A stretch of DNA of 64,000 bases from Niastella koreensis GR20-10 (GCF_000246855.1 NC_016609.1:6150744-6214743), one strand, 5' to 3'; shown: positions 51,489-62,300, counted from the first letter of the stretch. Notes: generated from the letters alone by a model not told the origin. Program-made: numbers and translations.

Positions 51489-51519
51489 TTTAAATCAAAT
51501 AGTCATTAAACAGTATACT

Positions 51520-54423
51520 ATGATTAAATCTATATTGACGGTAGTACTGGGATTGATATCGTTTTCTTACGTATCCGCCCAGTCAACCACTATTACGTTT
51601 ATAGTAAAAGATCAGAATACGGGATTTGCAGTGCCGGGGGCGGTGGTACAGGTAACAGCGCCCAATGGAAGCACCAATATTTTAACTGCAGCGGCCAATG
51701 GCAAACTGGTATATGCTGCGGTAAATGGCCGGTACAATTTTTCCATTGCATCCAATGGATATAAACCATTAGCCACTTATTTTTCTTCCGGAACCGAAAC
51801 TACCATAGAGGCCCGTATTAACCTGGAACCGGTTGATAACAATGTCCGCCTGCAGCAACAATCACTACGGGCAAACGTACAGCAAACAGTAGTAAATGGT
51901 TATGTTCGGGATGATACAGGCAATAATCCCCTGGCTGGTGTACAGGTAAGCAGCGGCAATGCCACTACCACTACTGATGGTAATGGGTACTTTTCATTGG
52001 TGGTTGGTAATACAGCGCCTGTCTTGTTACCAGGCAGTACACCAGAAAAAACTACGATCAGTTTTACAAAGAATGGGTATACCTCCTACACTGTTCAGAA
52101 TTTTTATGTAATCCCCGATTCGTATACGATGAAGATCGCGTTGACGACGGTAAGCGGCGCCCGGTTACAAACAGCGGCGCCTGCGGTTGAGCAATCTCTC
52201 CATGGAATGTTTGACAGAACAGCGGCCGATGAACAACAACGCTCCGCTGTTTCATCGGCACCAACCGCAAGAGTGGAAACAACCCTCGCTGCCACCGTAC
52301 CAACAAGTATCCGCGTGGGCACCAGTTGTTCCTGTACTTCCTGCAGTTCGGTGGAGGTAATGAGCCTGGAAGCCTATGCAGGCACCGGGTTGGATGATGA
52401 ATGGATAGCCAGTTGGGGCGCCGCCTCCCTGCGGGCCGGCGCGGTTGCTTATCGTACCTATGGCGCGTGGTATGTGCTGCATCCCGTTGCCAGCAGTTTT
52501 GATATTGCCAGCACTACCTGTAACCAGGTTTGGCAAAGCGATCAATCAACGTCCTGTATCAATGCCGCCAGCGCTACGGCCGGGATTGTGCTGGTTAAAA
52601 GCGGCGCCATCTTCCGGGCGGAATACGCTGCAGAAAATAACAACGCTGGTTGCGGTGATGGCTATAGCGGTACCGGTTCGGCCTGGCCCTGTATTTCCGA
52701 CACCCGCTGCGCGGGTTATGCCAAGAACGGACATGGCCGTGGCATGTGTCAATGGGGCAGCAGCCGCTGGGCAAGTGATAAAGACTATACCTGGATCCTG
52801 AATCACTATTACAATCCCGGCAGTGTGTTCATTCAACTGCCGCCTACACCGGCGCTTACTGTTGCTTCGTTTTCGGTGAAAGATCAAAGTACCGGTCTGG
52901 CCATTGCCAGTGCCGCGGTTACCATCACCAAACCCGATGGTACTACCAGCAGCACTACTACCAATGCCAGCGGACAACTGGTTTACCGTCTCGATAGCGG
53001 GAAGTATACGTTCGCTTTTTCAAAGAGTGGTTATAAGAACCTCAGCACCTTCTTTACTGGCGGTCCTGATGACAGCGTGTATGCAGATATTAACCTGGAT
53101 GTGGCCAGTACTGCAAGGGTAGCTACAAACACGGCGCCCCTGCTTACTGCCAATTCCAATCAAATGGTATTGACAGGTTATGTGCGTGATGCATCATTGA
53201 ACAGCGCGTTGAGTGGTGTTCAGGTGCAAGCCGGAAACTATACGGCTACTACGAATGCCAGCGGTTTCTTTTCATTAACCATTCCAACCAACGCCATTTC
53301 ACCAGGGCAAACACCTGCGACAATTTCCATACAATCAACAAAGGCTGGTTATATCACCCACCACATTCAGCATTTCTATGCTATTCCAGACAGCTATGAC
53401 ATGCAGATTGCGTTGACCGCCACCAACATAAAGCGCACAGCTTTAACAGATGAGCTGGTGATCCGCCGCCATGGGTTGTTTGATAAAACAACAGCGGAAC
53501 AAATAGCATTTGCCGATAATAATGAGAATACGGCCCGGCAAGCATCCACAGTAAGCACAGCTGCATTGGCAGTGCCCACGGTTATTCGCGTAGCAACCAG
53601 TTGCGCCTGTACGGCCTGTACCAATCCGCATGTACAGGTGATGAGCCTGGAATCCTATGTGCAAACGGGCGTGGATGATGAATGGGTAAGCAGCTGGAAT
53701 GCCGCCTCCCTGCAGGCAGGTACCGTAGCATATCGCAGCCGTGGGGCGTGGTTTGTGCAGAACCCGGTAGCCGGTAATTATGATATCTCCGCTGCTGCCT
53801 GTCACCAGACCTGGCAAACCGATCGCGCTACCAGTGTAAAGAATGCCGCGATTGCCACCGCAGGAATCGTATTAGTTAAGAATGGCGCTATCTATAAAGC
53901 TGAGTACTGCGCAGAATCAAACAACGCGGGTTGTGGCGATGGGTTTAGCGGAACCGGCACAGACTATCCCTGTATTTCAGATGCACGTTGTGTGGGCAGA
54001 ATTAAAAGCGGCGCAGGGCGCGGTATGTGTCAATGGGGCAGTAGTTTCTGGGGTACCGATCAAACCTATACCTGGATATTGAACCATTATTACAATCCCG
54101 ACAGCGCGGCCATTCCAGCCACCATCACGGCAGTTACCAACGACAACAAGATCGCTGACGACCGTACGCTTACCATAGCGCCCAACCCCGTTACCGGCAA
54201 CACTATCACCATTGGATATACGCTCACCGGTTTATCGCAAGCAGCCAGCATCGTTCTTACCGACAATTTTGGCCAGAGCGCCCGGCAGCAGCATGTGGTA
54301 TTGCAACAGGGCCTGAACCAAATTTCTGTCAGCACGAGTGGGTTGAAGGCGGGCGTGTATAATGTTACTGTTCGCCTGGCGAGTGGGAAAGGCATCAGTA
54401 AGAAGTTGGTAATAGTGAAATAG
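51520..54423 (+). CDS. Secreted protein with two SpoIID-like domains, T9SS sorted
   Basis: The 967-residue protein has a signal peptide (about 1-20), two carboxypeptidase-regulatory-like sandwiches (about 22-105 and 122-210), a first SpoIID-like domain (263-440, E294 in LDDEW, GRGMCQWG), two more sandwiches (about 445-530 and 550-640), a second SpoIID-like domain (688-865, E721), and a T9SS sorting domain (about 885-967; TLTIAPNPVTGNTITIGYT). There is no amidase. The second half is nearly identical in DNA to the C-terminal half of the preceding gene over about 500 bp, so it arose by recent duplication or conversion. Both SpoIID units keep a C-x-C-x-x-C motif at the start. Role as in the neighbour: probable peptidoglycan glycan cleavage outside the cell. 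Confidence 0.87.
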   Translation: MIKSILTVVLGLISFSYVSAQSTTITFIVKDQNTGFAVPGAVVQVTAPNGSTNILTAAANGKLVYAAVNGRYNFSIASNGYKPLATYFSSGTETTIEARINLEPVDNNVRLQQQSLRANVQQTVVNGYVRDDTGNNPLAGVQVSSGNATTTTDGNGYFSLVVGNTAPVLLPGSTPEKTTISFTKNGYTSYTVQNFYVIPDSYTMKIALTTVSGARLQTAAPAVEQSLHGMFDRTAADEQQRSAVSSAPTARVETTLAATVPTSIRVGTSCSCTSCSSVEVMSLEAYAGTGLDDEWIASWGAASLRAGAVAYRTYGAWYVLHPVASSFDIASTTCNQVWQSDQSTSCINAASATAGIVLVKSGAIFRAEYAAENNNAGCGDGYSGTGSAWPCISDTRCAGYAKNGHGRGMCQWGSSRWASDKDYTWILNHYYNPGSVFIQLPPTPALTVASFSVKDQSTGLAIASAAVTITKPDGTTSSTTTNASGQLVYRLDSGKYTFAFSKSGYKNLSTFFTGGPDDSVYADINLDVASTARVATNTAPLLTANSNQMVLTGYVRDASLNSALSGVQVQAGNYTATTNASGFFSLTIPTNAISPGQTPATISIQSTKAGYITHHIQHFYAIPDSYDMQIALTATNIKRTALTDELVIRRHGLFDKTTAEQIAFADNNENTARQASTVSTAALAVPTVIRVATSCACTACTNPHVQVMSLESYVQTGVDDEWVSSWNAASLQAGTVAYRSRGAWFVQNPVAGNYDISAAACHQTWQTDRATSVKNAAIATAGIVLVKNGAIYKAEYCAESNNAGCGDGFSGTGTDYPCISDARCVGRIKSGAGRGMCQWGSSFWGTDQTYTWILNHYYNPDSAAIPATITAVTNDNKIADDRTLTIAPNPVTGNTITIGYTLTGLSQAASIVLTDNFGQSARQQHVVLQQGLNQISVSTSGLKAGVYNVTVRLASGKGISKKLVIVK

Positions 54424-54463
54424 CAACCAAACAGATACTTTTTATAACTACAAACAATCATCT

Positions 54464-54532
54464 ATGAAAAAAAGCACCGTAAGAAATCTGTCTTTTACCC
54501 TTTTAATCGCAGCAGGATTGCCATTATGGTAG
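54464..54532 (+). pseudogene. Orphan signal-peptide fragment (22 codons)
   Basis: ATG at 54464 opens MKKSTVRNLSFTLLIAAGLP followed by L, W and TAG at 54530. The composition is that of a Sec signal peptide, but no body follows. It may be the remnant of a deleted secreted-protein gene, or chance. Confidence 0.35.
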
Positions 54533-54697
54533 GTCATGAACATAAAACTTTGAACTTAAAACATAAAACCAGGAACTGATTTAACGACCGTTGCAAGATG
54601 CTCTTCCGGGAAATTGGAAAGCTTTCACCAGTTCTTTCAACCGGTTTGTTTCAACAGTAGTTCTTTTCGTAATCAATTCAAACATTAAAACTAAGCA

Positions 54698-55945
54698 ATG
54701 AAACAAACAAAACACCCGGAGTACAAACACACTAACCGGTTGCTGCGCCTGTTCACCATTATTACGATTATGGCCTTATCGGCCACCGCCTGTAAAAAAG
54801 GAGTCGCTGATAAAAACACCGGCCCCAATGATGCACGCATGGCGGTTACCGAAGCCACTCAAACCCATACTTACATCAAACTGTTCGATGGCGGTGCAGA
54901 TGGCTATCACTCTTTCCGCATTCCTTCTATTGTTCGTACCAACGACAACACCCTGCTTGCCTTTGTAGAAGGACGCATGGCTGCCAACAAGGATTACGGC
55001 AATATTAACGTGGAGTACAAACGATCTGCCGACAATGGCATTACCTGGTCGGCTATGATGGAAGTAGTTGGGGCCGGACAAGGCACCTGGGGCAATCCCA
55101 CGTCGGTGGTTGACCGCAGTACCGGCCGCATCTGGGTATTTATGAGCTGGAATTCCGCCACCAAGAACCAGGGCGGAACCGATGGCTATGAAAAAATAAA
55201 TACCTGGGGCGATCGCAAAGTATATTACTCATACAGCGATGATGATGGCCTTACTTTCACCACGCCTGCCGATATGACCAGCACCCTGCTGCCGCCCGGT
55301 TACACCTGGGATGCCATGGGTCCCGGCGTTGGCATTCAAACTGCCAATGGCACGCTGGTTATTCCAGCCATCGGCAGAAATATCTACAGCACCGATCACG
55401 GCGCTACCTGGCACTATCAGCTGATACCCGGTGGCACCAGCGAAGGGGCAGTTGTTGAATTGAACGATGGCCGCCTGATGCGTAACGACCGTGCCACCAG
55501 CACTAGCTGGGCAACCGCCAAACGGCGCTGGGTTTCGCGCGGCACTATTACCGGCAGCTTCAGCGCTTTTGCTCCTGACGATACGCTGCTCGATCCGGCC
55601 TGCGAAGGTTCTATCGTTCGCTATACCGGTTCTCCCGATCGTATTATGGTGCTGAATTCGGCCAGTACCGAAACCCGTTGTAAGATGCGCGTGCGGATTA
55701 GTTATGATGGCGGCGTTACCTGGCCACTCAGCCGTAAGATCTATGACTGGCTAACTGATGATGAAGCTTTCTCGCAGGGAAAGGGTGGCTACAGCAGCAT
55801 GGTAAAAACTGCTGATTATACCATTGGCGCGCTTATAGAGATCAATGAGAACACCGGTGATAGCGAGAACAGCCATCGCTCCATCGAGTTCCATAAATTC
55901 AATCTGCCCTGGATGACCAGTGGGGCAACTGAGCCAATTCCATAA
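54698..55945 (+). CDS. GH33 exo-alpha-sialidase lipoprotein
   Basis: The 415-residue protein has a lipoprotein signal (IMALSATAC, C32). Sialidase hallmarks: FRIPS at 73-77 with the arginine of the RIP motif, four Asp boxes (SADNGITW, SDDDGLTF, STDHGATW, SYDGGVTW), an EGRM acid segment near residue 92, and a GGYSSM tyrosine segment near the C-terminus. It should form a six-bladed propeller and release terminal sialic acid at the cell surface. It ends 109 bp from the convergent PAS kinase gene. No sialic-acid uptake or catabolic gene is within the window. Related exo-glycosidases share the fold, but all key motifs fit sialidase. Confidence 0.9.
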   Translation: MKQTKHPEYKHTNRLLRLFTIITIMALSATACKKGVADKNTGPNDARMAVTEATQTHTYIKLFDGGADGYHSFRIPSIVRTNDNTLLAFVEGRMAANKDYGNINVEYKRSADNGITWSAMMEVVGAGQGTWGNPTSVVDRSTGRIWVFMSWNSATKNQGGTDGYEKINTWGDRKVYYSYSDDDGLTFTTPADMTSTLLPPGYTWDAMGPGVGIQTANGTLVIPAIGRNIYSTDHGATWHYQLIPGGTSEGAVVELNDGRLMRNDRATSTSWATAKRRWVSRGTITGSFSAFAPDDTLLDPACEGSIVRYTGSPDRIMVLNSASTETRCKMRVRISYDGGVTWPLSRKIYDWLTDDEAFSQGKGGYSSMVKTADYTIGALIEINENTGDSENSHRSIEFHKFNLPWMTSGATEPIP

Positions 55946-56000
55946 CAGTTCAGAGTTCCAAGTTTAGAGTTCCGGGTTTTATGTTTTAAGTTTAAAGTCA

Positions 56001-56025
56001 GAAGGTCGTCTACATGACGACCTTC
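56001..56025. terminator. Bidirectional terminator between convergent sialidase and kinase genes
   Basis: GAAGGTCGTC (56001-56010) and its exact complement (56016-56025) enclose a 5-base loop; CTTTAAC follows on the plus strand. Degenerate GAGTTCC and TTTTAAG words fill the gap to its left (55947-55999). Confidence 0.75.
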
Positions 56026-56054
56026 CTTTAACACTCAACATTAAACATTAAAAT

Positions 56055-58262
56055 TTATAGTGGTATTTGCACTTCAAGCCGGCAGCCAGCCATGGGTTTG
56101 GTATCGATGGTGAGGGTTCCGCCAAAAGTTTCGGCACGGTTACGAATATTTAACAGGCCGATGCCTCTTGTTTGCTGATCGGGATCAAAACCCTTTCCAT
56201 TATCCAGGATCACCAGGGATAATGCATCATCACTCTTCTCGATGGCGATGCGTACATACCCGGCCTCGGCATAGCGCATGATATTATTGGTTTGTTCCTG
56301 GATGATGCGATATAACATCAACTGCACATCGTTCGTCAACTCAATTTCCAGTTCAGGGTCGCATTCAAAATCCACAACCACCGGCCGCACCAGTTGCATG
56401 TTCTTGATGATGTCCTCCACCGGATCTATAAACCCAACTTCCTTGATGATGGAAGAGTTCAGCGATTTGGAGATCTTCCGAATCTCCTGGATGGCCAGAT
56501 TTATGTATTGGGACGTTTTATCCAGCAGGTTCTCCTGTTCATCGCCACTGCCTTTTGCTGTGCTTAACAGGATCATGGCCGATGACAGGATCTGGTTCAC
56601 ATTATCATGCAGTTCCTTTGAAATTTCATTGCGCTCATATTCCTGTCCGGCAATCATGGCCTGGTTAATGCGCAGGCGTTCTTTTTCTTTTTGCTGCTCC
56701 AGTTCGGCTTCCAGTTTTCTTTTTTCGGTAAGGTCCTGGATAGCGCCAATGGCCCGCACGGCAATTCCGTCTTTATAAATAATGTAGCCTTTATCGGCCA
56801 GGTACTTATAACTGCCGTCGGCACAGCGGAACTGGTACTCATCGTGCCAGTAATTATTTCTGGACATTAAACAGGCATTGATATGGGACATCACCCGCTG
56901 GCGATCGTCGATGTGAATCTTTTCGAGTAACCAGTACAGGTCATTCTCCATATCGTTCTGGGTATAGCCTGTTAACCGGCTGAATGGTTCGCTGCGGTAA
57001 ATAGTACCCTTTTCAATATTCCAGTCCCAGATGTAATCTGAGGTGGCCTTGGTTGTATAATAAAAACGTTCGTTTACTTTCAGGATCTCTTCCTGCGCCC
57101 GTTTCTCTTCGGTGATATCTATTGATTGTCCGCCAATGAGGCGCTTGGGAGTGGAAGTTTGCAACAAAAATTTAAACACCAGGTATACGCCGGGCGTGCC
57201 ATCCTGCCGCAAAGAGTTTTCGAGGGTGATCAATGGCTGACCGGAATCCAGCACGCGTTGGTTGTTGATCTTATACTGCTCCACCATGTCAACCGGCATC
57301 AGGTCGCGCATATTGGTATACAGATGGGTATCGTTCAACTTCCATACGCGTTTAAAAATATCATTCATGTAAATGACATAGCCATCTTCATCGATGATCC
57401 ACGCCGGGCTGTGGGTATTGTTCATGAATGACTGAAACATGTATTCACTTTCAGACAATCTTGATTCGGCCTCCCTGCAGGCAGTAACATCATTTAAAGT
57501 AACAGCTACCAGTCCGGGTACAGATTCATGGAATTCTTCCAGCAAACTGGTACTGATGGATAACCAGGTGAGCCGGCCGTTGGCATTGTTAAAACCAAGC
57601 ACCTGCTGTTTGATAACCTCCCCGGTGCGCAACGTGATTATACCCGGATACTCCTGAACGCTTACAGACGTACCATCTTCCCTGAAGGCTTTGCCGCCGA
57701 TATCGGTCAGGTTCTTTCCAATTAACTGTTCATGGGTACAACCTATAATTTCACAGGCCTTATTATTGGCAGAAATGATGGTGCCCTGGTCGCCTTGTAA
57801 CAGGATGACGCCTTCTTCCAGGGAGTTTAAAAGGGTTTTATACAGCACGCCGGGTCGGATCTCTTTTTTACGGTGAATAGTTGCTTGCAGGTCGCGCACG
57901 ATGATCACTACATCGAGCAGATAATGTGTTCCTGGAAATTTATGGGTATAGCAGGAAATGCGGTAGGTTCTGTCATCGGGCGTCGCCACAAAAATATCTT
58001 CCACCTGTTCATCGAGGGCTATGGCCCTTTGCAGCTGGCTGTGCACTTCCTGGTGCCTGGGAAACATCCCGTTGAGGAAATCGACTATATTCTTTTTAGC
58101 AGGCCTGTCGGGTTGTTTAAACCACAGTTCTTCAGCTGTCACATTCCAGTGCACTAAATTAAAATGCCGGTCGGAAATAAATACGGCGTCCTGGCAATCG
58201 TTTAAAATGCTCTCCAGCCAGGGGGCCATCTCACGGTAATTGGTTGTAAAAGTTGGGTTCAT
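56055..58262 (-). CDS. PAS-domain sensor histidine kinase (HisKA_3 type)
   Basis: The 735-residue cytoplasmic protein has no membrane segment. About four PAS units are visible: residues about 12-125, 145-265, 270-385 and 395-520 (the last with YIWDWNIEKGTIYRSEPFSR and IHIDDRQRV), then a coiled coil and a HisKA_3 dimerisation helix with H552 in ISKELHDNVNQIL. A HATPase domain follows with YRIIQEQTNNIMRYAEA and DNGKGFDP. This histidine-kinase class normally pairs with LuxR-type response regulators; none is adjacent, so it is an orphan. The signal is unknown; PAS sensors commonly detect redox, light or small molecules. Confidence 0.9.
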   Translation of the reverse strand: MNPTFTTNYREMAPWLESILNDCQDAVFISDRHFNLVHWNVTAEELWFKQPDRPAKKNIVDFLNGMFPRHQEVHSQLQRAIALDEQVEDIFVATPDDRTYRISCYTHKFPGTHYLLDVVIIVRDLQATIHRKKEIRPGVLYKTLLNSLEEGVILLQGDQGTIISANNKACEIIGCTHEQLIGKNLTDIGGKAFREDGTSVSVQEYPGIITLRTGEVIKQQVLGFNNANGRLTWLSISTSLLEEFHESVPGLVAVTLNDVTACREAESRLSESEYMFQSFMNNTHSPAWIIDEDGYVIYMNDIFKRVWKLNDTHLYTNMRDLMPVDMVEQYKINNQRVLDSGQPLITLENSLRQDGTPGVYLVFKFLLQTSTPKRLIGGQSIDITEEKRAQEEILKVNERFYYTTKATSDYIWDWNIEKGTIYRSEPFSRLTGYTQNDMENDLYWLLEKIHIDDRQRVMSHINACLMSRNNYWHDEYQFRCADGSYKYLADKGYIIYKDGIAVRAIGAIQDLTEKRKLEAELEQQKEKERLRINQAMIAGQEYERNEISKELHDNVNQILSSAMILLSTAKGSGDEQENLLDKTSQYINLAIQEIRKISKSLNSSIIKEVGFIDPVEDIIKNMQLVRPVVVDFECDPELEIELTNDVQLMLYRIIQEQTNNIMRYAEAGYVRIAIEKSDDALSLVILDNGKGFDPDQQTRGIGLLNIRNRAETFGGTLTIDTKPMAGCRLEVQIPL

Positions 58263-58370
58263 AGGGCTCTCTCAAAATAAAATTAAGTAACCAGTTTGTT
58301 TGCGTACACGCATCTCAAATTGTGCCAATGATGTAACCACTTTACAATCAAACGCTAAACAAATCAGGCA

Positions 58371-58406
58371 GGGAACGTTCATTCCCACGGATAGAAAAAC
58401 GTTCCC
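58371..58406. promoter_or_regulatory. Inverted repeat GGGAACGTT upstream of the PAS kinase gene
   Basis: GGGAACGTT at 58371-58379 and its exact complement at 58398-58406 are separated by 18 bp, with their centres 27 bp apart. They lie about 110-140 bp before the kinase start, a possible operator. It could also be a hairpin in a transcript. Confidence 0.4.
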
Positions 58407-58550
58407 ATATATTAGTATCTTATGTGGCCCCGAGGTATGTGCATAAATTTCTGTTTGTTACCAGATTACATAGTTTTACTTATTGCCATGTACATAAAAA
58501 TCAACATCCTGTAGAATTGTATGAATCACGATTAATTGTGGTGTAAGCTT

Positions 58551-59102
58551 TTATGCGGGTTTTTGCCACTCCTCTTTTAGCATGGAATAAACATACAGAT
58601 CAACAAACTCGTTGTTTACGAATTCGCCCTGCCTGATAATACCTTCTTTTTTAAAACCCAGCCTTTCAGGAATGGCCTGGCTTTTAAAATTGGCGGTGGC
58701 GGCCCGGATCTCTATGCGGTTCAACTGCAGGTGTGAAAACCCTTCATCGATGACGGCTTTGCAGCACCGGGTAATAATGCCCTTCCCCATCCATTCTTTG
58801 GTGAGCCAGTAGCCGATGGAGGCGCTTTTATTAACCAGGTCGATATTGTACAAGCCCAGTCTCCCTATCATTTCGTGATCCTGCATAATCACATACCCCA
58901 TTTCGGAGTGATTGGCATAGCGTTGTTTTGAACTGCTGATGTATTTTCTGAAATCATCTACAGATCGCATCTGGTCAACCCAGGGCAGCCACTCCCGCAA
59001 ATGCAGGCGGTTAACCATTACCAACTGATACAGCGTTTCGGCATGGTGATAGTCGATCAGCTCCATTGCAATTGTATTATCCACCTTTATTTTGATACTC
59101 AT
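58551..59102 (-). CDS. GNAT family N-acetyltransferase (RimJ/RimL-like)
   Basis: The start at 59102 (MSIKIKVDNTIAMELI) is preferred to one 9 codons upstream. The 183-residue protein has the GNAT fold: EMGYVIMQDHEMIGRLGLYN, SIGYWLTKEWMGKGIITRCC (the acetyl-CoA loop), then NRIEIRAATANFKSQAIPER and LGFKKEGIIRQGEF. The last motif is typical of the ribosomal-protein acetyltransferase RimJ/RimL/YdaF group, which modify proteins or antibiotics. The gene is not in an operon with its neighbours; the PAS kinase start is 289 bp away. Confidence 0.9.
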   Translation of the reverse strand: MSIKIKVDNTIAMELIDYHHAETLYQLVMVNRLHLREWLPWVDQMRSVDDFRKYISSSKQRYANHSEMGYVIMQDHEMIGRLGLYNIDLVNKSASIGYWLTKEWMGKGIITRCCKAVIDEGFSHLQLNRIEIRAATANFKSQAIPERLGFKKEGIIRQGEFVNNEFVDLYVYSMLKEEWQKPA

Positions 59103-59366
59103 TCGTAATAGCATGTTAATGGATTTCAATTTACTGAATTATTGAACAAGACAAGCAGGGCAAAGGGCAAGAAAAATTCCTATTAACATCAATTACGGTA
59201 AATAAGAGGTCAAGAACTATTAACACATTTACGGCACACCAATATAAATTCGTAATGCATCCAGGGACATTCATTTCTTTCCCTGGCTGCTACTCCCCTA
59301 CCCAGGTCCTGTACGCTAACGACTACTCACCGTAGCAATTGCAACATACAACCAAAACAACATAAC

Positions 59367-62300
59367 ATGCAACCAAAACTGCTAGGCATCATTGCATTTA
59401 CAGCAACCCTGTTTTTTCACACCAGTACGTGGGCGCAAAACAAGCTGGTGCGGGGAAAGATACAGGATGAAAATGGCAGTCCCCTGTCCAAAGCATCTAT
59501 TATGGTAAAGGGTTCCAAAGCCGGCATCAGCAGCGGCGACGATGGCAGTTTCGAGATCAATGTTCCTGCCAATGCCACGCTGGTTATCACCGCAATTGGT
59601 TATAACAAAAGCGAAGTAAAAACCGGCGCACAGGATTTTTTGACCATCCCGCTTTCGCCCGACGGGCGCGCATTGAATGAGGTAGTAGTAACGGCCCTGG
59701 GTGTTAAGCGCGAGAAAAGAAACCTCACTTTCAGTTCGCAGGAAATAAAGTCCGATGAACTGGTGCGCGCCAAAGAATCGAATGTACTGAACGCCATGAC
59801 GGGCAAAGTGGCCGGCGTACAAATAACCAGTAGTACCGGGGCGCCCGGTTCCTCAAGCCGGATCGTAATACGGGGTGTAACATCTATCATTGGCAATAAT
59901 GAAGCGCTGATTGTGGTGGATGGCATTCCCATCAACAATGCAGAAACAGGTGCGGTGAATAATGGCCCCGGCAGCAATCGCCTGCTCGATATTGATCCCG
60001 CCATTATTGAAAGTGTGAACGTACTGAAAGGCGCCGCCGCTACTGCCCTGTATGGTTCAGCCGGCGCCCGAGGCGTGGTAATGATCACTACTAAAACGGG
60101 CAGCGGTTCTAAAAAGCCCGCGATCACGGTGTCGCAGGACCTCTCTTTTGAAAGTGGCATTTTTGCCAAAGTACAGAACAAATACGCACAGGGCGATCGC
60201 AAAGACATAGGCGGCGTGATCTACGACAACCAGTATTATGATGGTGATGTTGACAAAGCAAGCAGTTCGTGGGGACCATTGATGGATACCTTACGGGTGA
60301 ATGGCCAGCCGGTGCAGAAAAGGAATCAGTTAAAAGACTTTTTTCAAACCGGCGTTACGTCCACCAGCGCTATCAGTTTCTCCGGCTCCAACAGTCCGGG
60401 CTCCAGTTATTTTGCGTCTTATTCTTATCTCGATCAAAAAGGCATTGTGCCCACTTCTTATTTAAAGCGGCATGCGGTGTTCACCAAATTCACTACCAAA
60501 CTCACTGATAAGATCACGGGTACGTTTCAATTCAATTATGCGAATAACCGCACCAATCGCGTGCCGGAGGGTTATAACCTGGAAAGCCCCATCTGGACAA
60601 TTTATGCAGCGCCTATCTCCTGGAATCCCTTTCCCACCGTGAATGCGGACGGCACGCAGCGCGTGTACCGCTTCGGCCGCAACAATCCTTACTGGGTGCT
60701 GGATAATATTTACACCCATGGTACAGTGAACCGTTTTTTGCCAGTGATCACCTTAAATTATGGTATTACTGACTGGCTGAATATCACCGGGAGAATGGGC
60801 GCCGATATGTATACCGAACAGGTGAAATATTATGAGGCCCGCGGGTCTGTAGCCAATCCCAATGGCGTGATCGTTGACCGCACGAATACCTTTCGCCAGT
60901 ACAACAATGATGTGATCGTAGATGCCCATAAACAGTTCAATAAATTCAATATACAACTGTTGTTGGGTAGCAATGTGCTTTCTACCTACACGCAAAATGT
61001 AGAAGGCCGCGGTGTAGGGCTATCGGTAACCGGGGGGTATGATAATGTAGCCAACGCTTCTACCCAAACCTATAGTGAGAAACATTACCTGGTGCGCAAG
61101 ACAGGCTTTTATTCGCAGGCTAATCTCGATTACAACCATATTCTGAACCTGGCGCTAACAGGCAGGTATGATGGCAGTTCGGTGCTGGCCAAAAGCGATG
61201 CCTTCTACCCATATGGATCTGCGGCGGCCGGATTTGTTTTCTCCGAACTATTGGGACCCAAACTATCTTCCATCATCAACTTTGGTAAAGTACGGGTATC
61301 GTATGCCAGTGTTGGTAACGACAATGTAGACGCCTACTCCCTCACCACGCCTTACCTCAATGTAAGCAGCGCTAATAATAATACTATTGCGGGCATCTCC
61401 TTCCCCTTCCAGGAACAAAACGGGTTTCTGTTAAAGGATGTACTGGGTAATCCTTATCTGAAGAATGAACTGGTACGCGAATTTGAGACCGGCATTGAAA
61501 TAAAGGCATGGAACAACCGCATTGGCGCCGAAGTATCGTGGTTCGACAAAAAAGTTCATGATGGGTTGATCCCCGTTACTATTTCGCCGGCAACCGGGTA
61601 TAACCAAACCACCATCAACACCGCCCGGTTACAAACTAAGGGCATTGAAGTGTTGCTGAACGCCAACCCGGTACGGGCGGGCAAGTTTAACTGGGACTTT
61701 ACCTTCAGCTTTACCAAACTCAATAATAAAGTACTGGCCCTGCACGATGATCTTACCCAGGTAAACGTTGGCTTTACCTATGCCTTTGTTGGCCAGCCGT
61801 ATGGAGTTAAGTTCGGCACCCGCTATGCCCGTGACCCCAAAACCGGTCAATTATTGATCAATGCCAGCGGTCTTCCCTTTGCCGATCCCCAACAAGGCAT
61901 TCTGGGTAATATTTCACCCGACTGGCTGGCAGGGCTCACCAATAACCTGAGTTATGGGCCCTTCAGCCTCAGTTTCTTTTTTGATATGAAGAAAGGCGGG
62001 GTTACCGAGAATAATGTAGATGGCTATGGTTATTTCTATGGAACACCTAAAGTAACAGAAAACCGCGGCATGCGTACGGTGCAAGGTATCAGCACAGTAG
62101 ATGGTAAAGCCAATACGGTTCCGGTAAAAGGACAGGATTACTGGAGACAGGTATCGGGGATTGTGGAATCGGTGATCCAGGATGCTACTTATATCAAGCT
62201 GCGTAACGTAAGCATTGGTTATGTGCTGCCGGGCAAACTGGTGCAGAAAACACCACTCAAATCAGCCTCCTTAACACTTACAGGCAGAAATCTGTGGATC

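Noticed and set aside
52546-52977. 143-codon minus-strand frame opposite the second SpoIID gene
   Set aside because: Glycine- and isoleucine-rich antisense of a repetitive region; a similar frame lies opposite the duplicated segment, as expected for a shadow.
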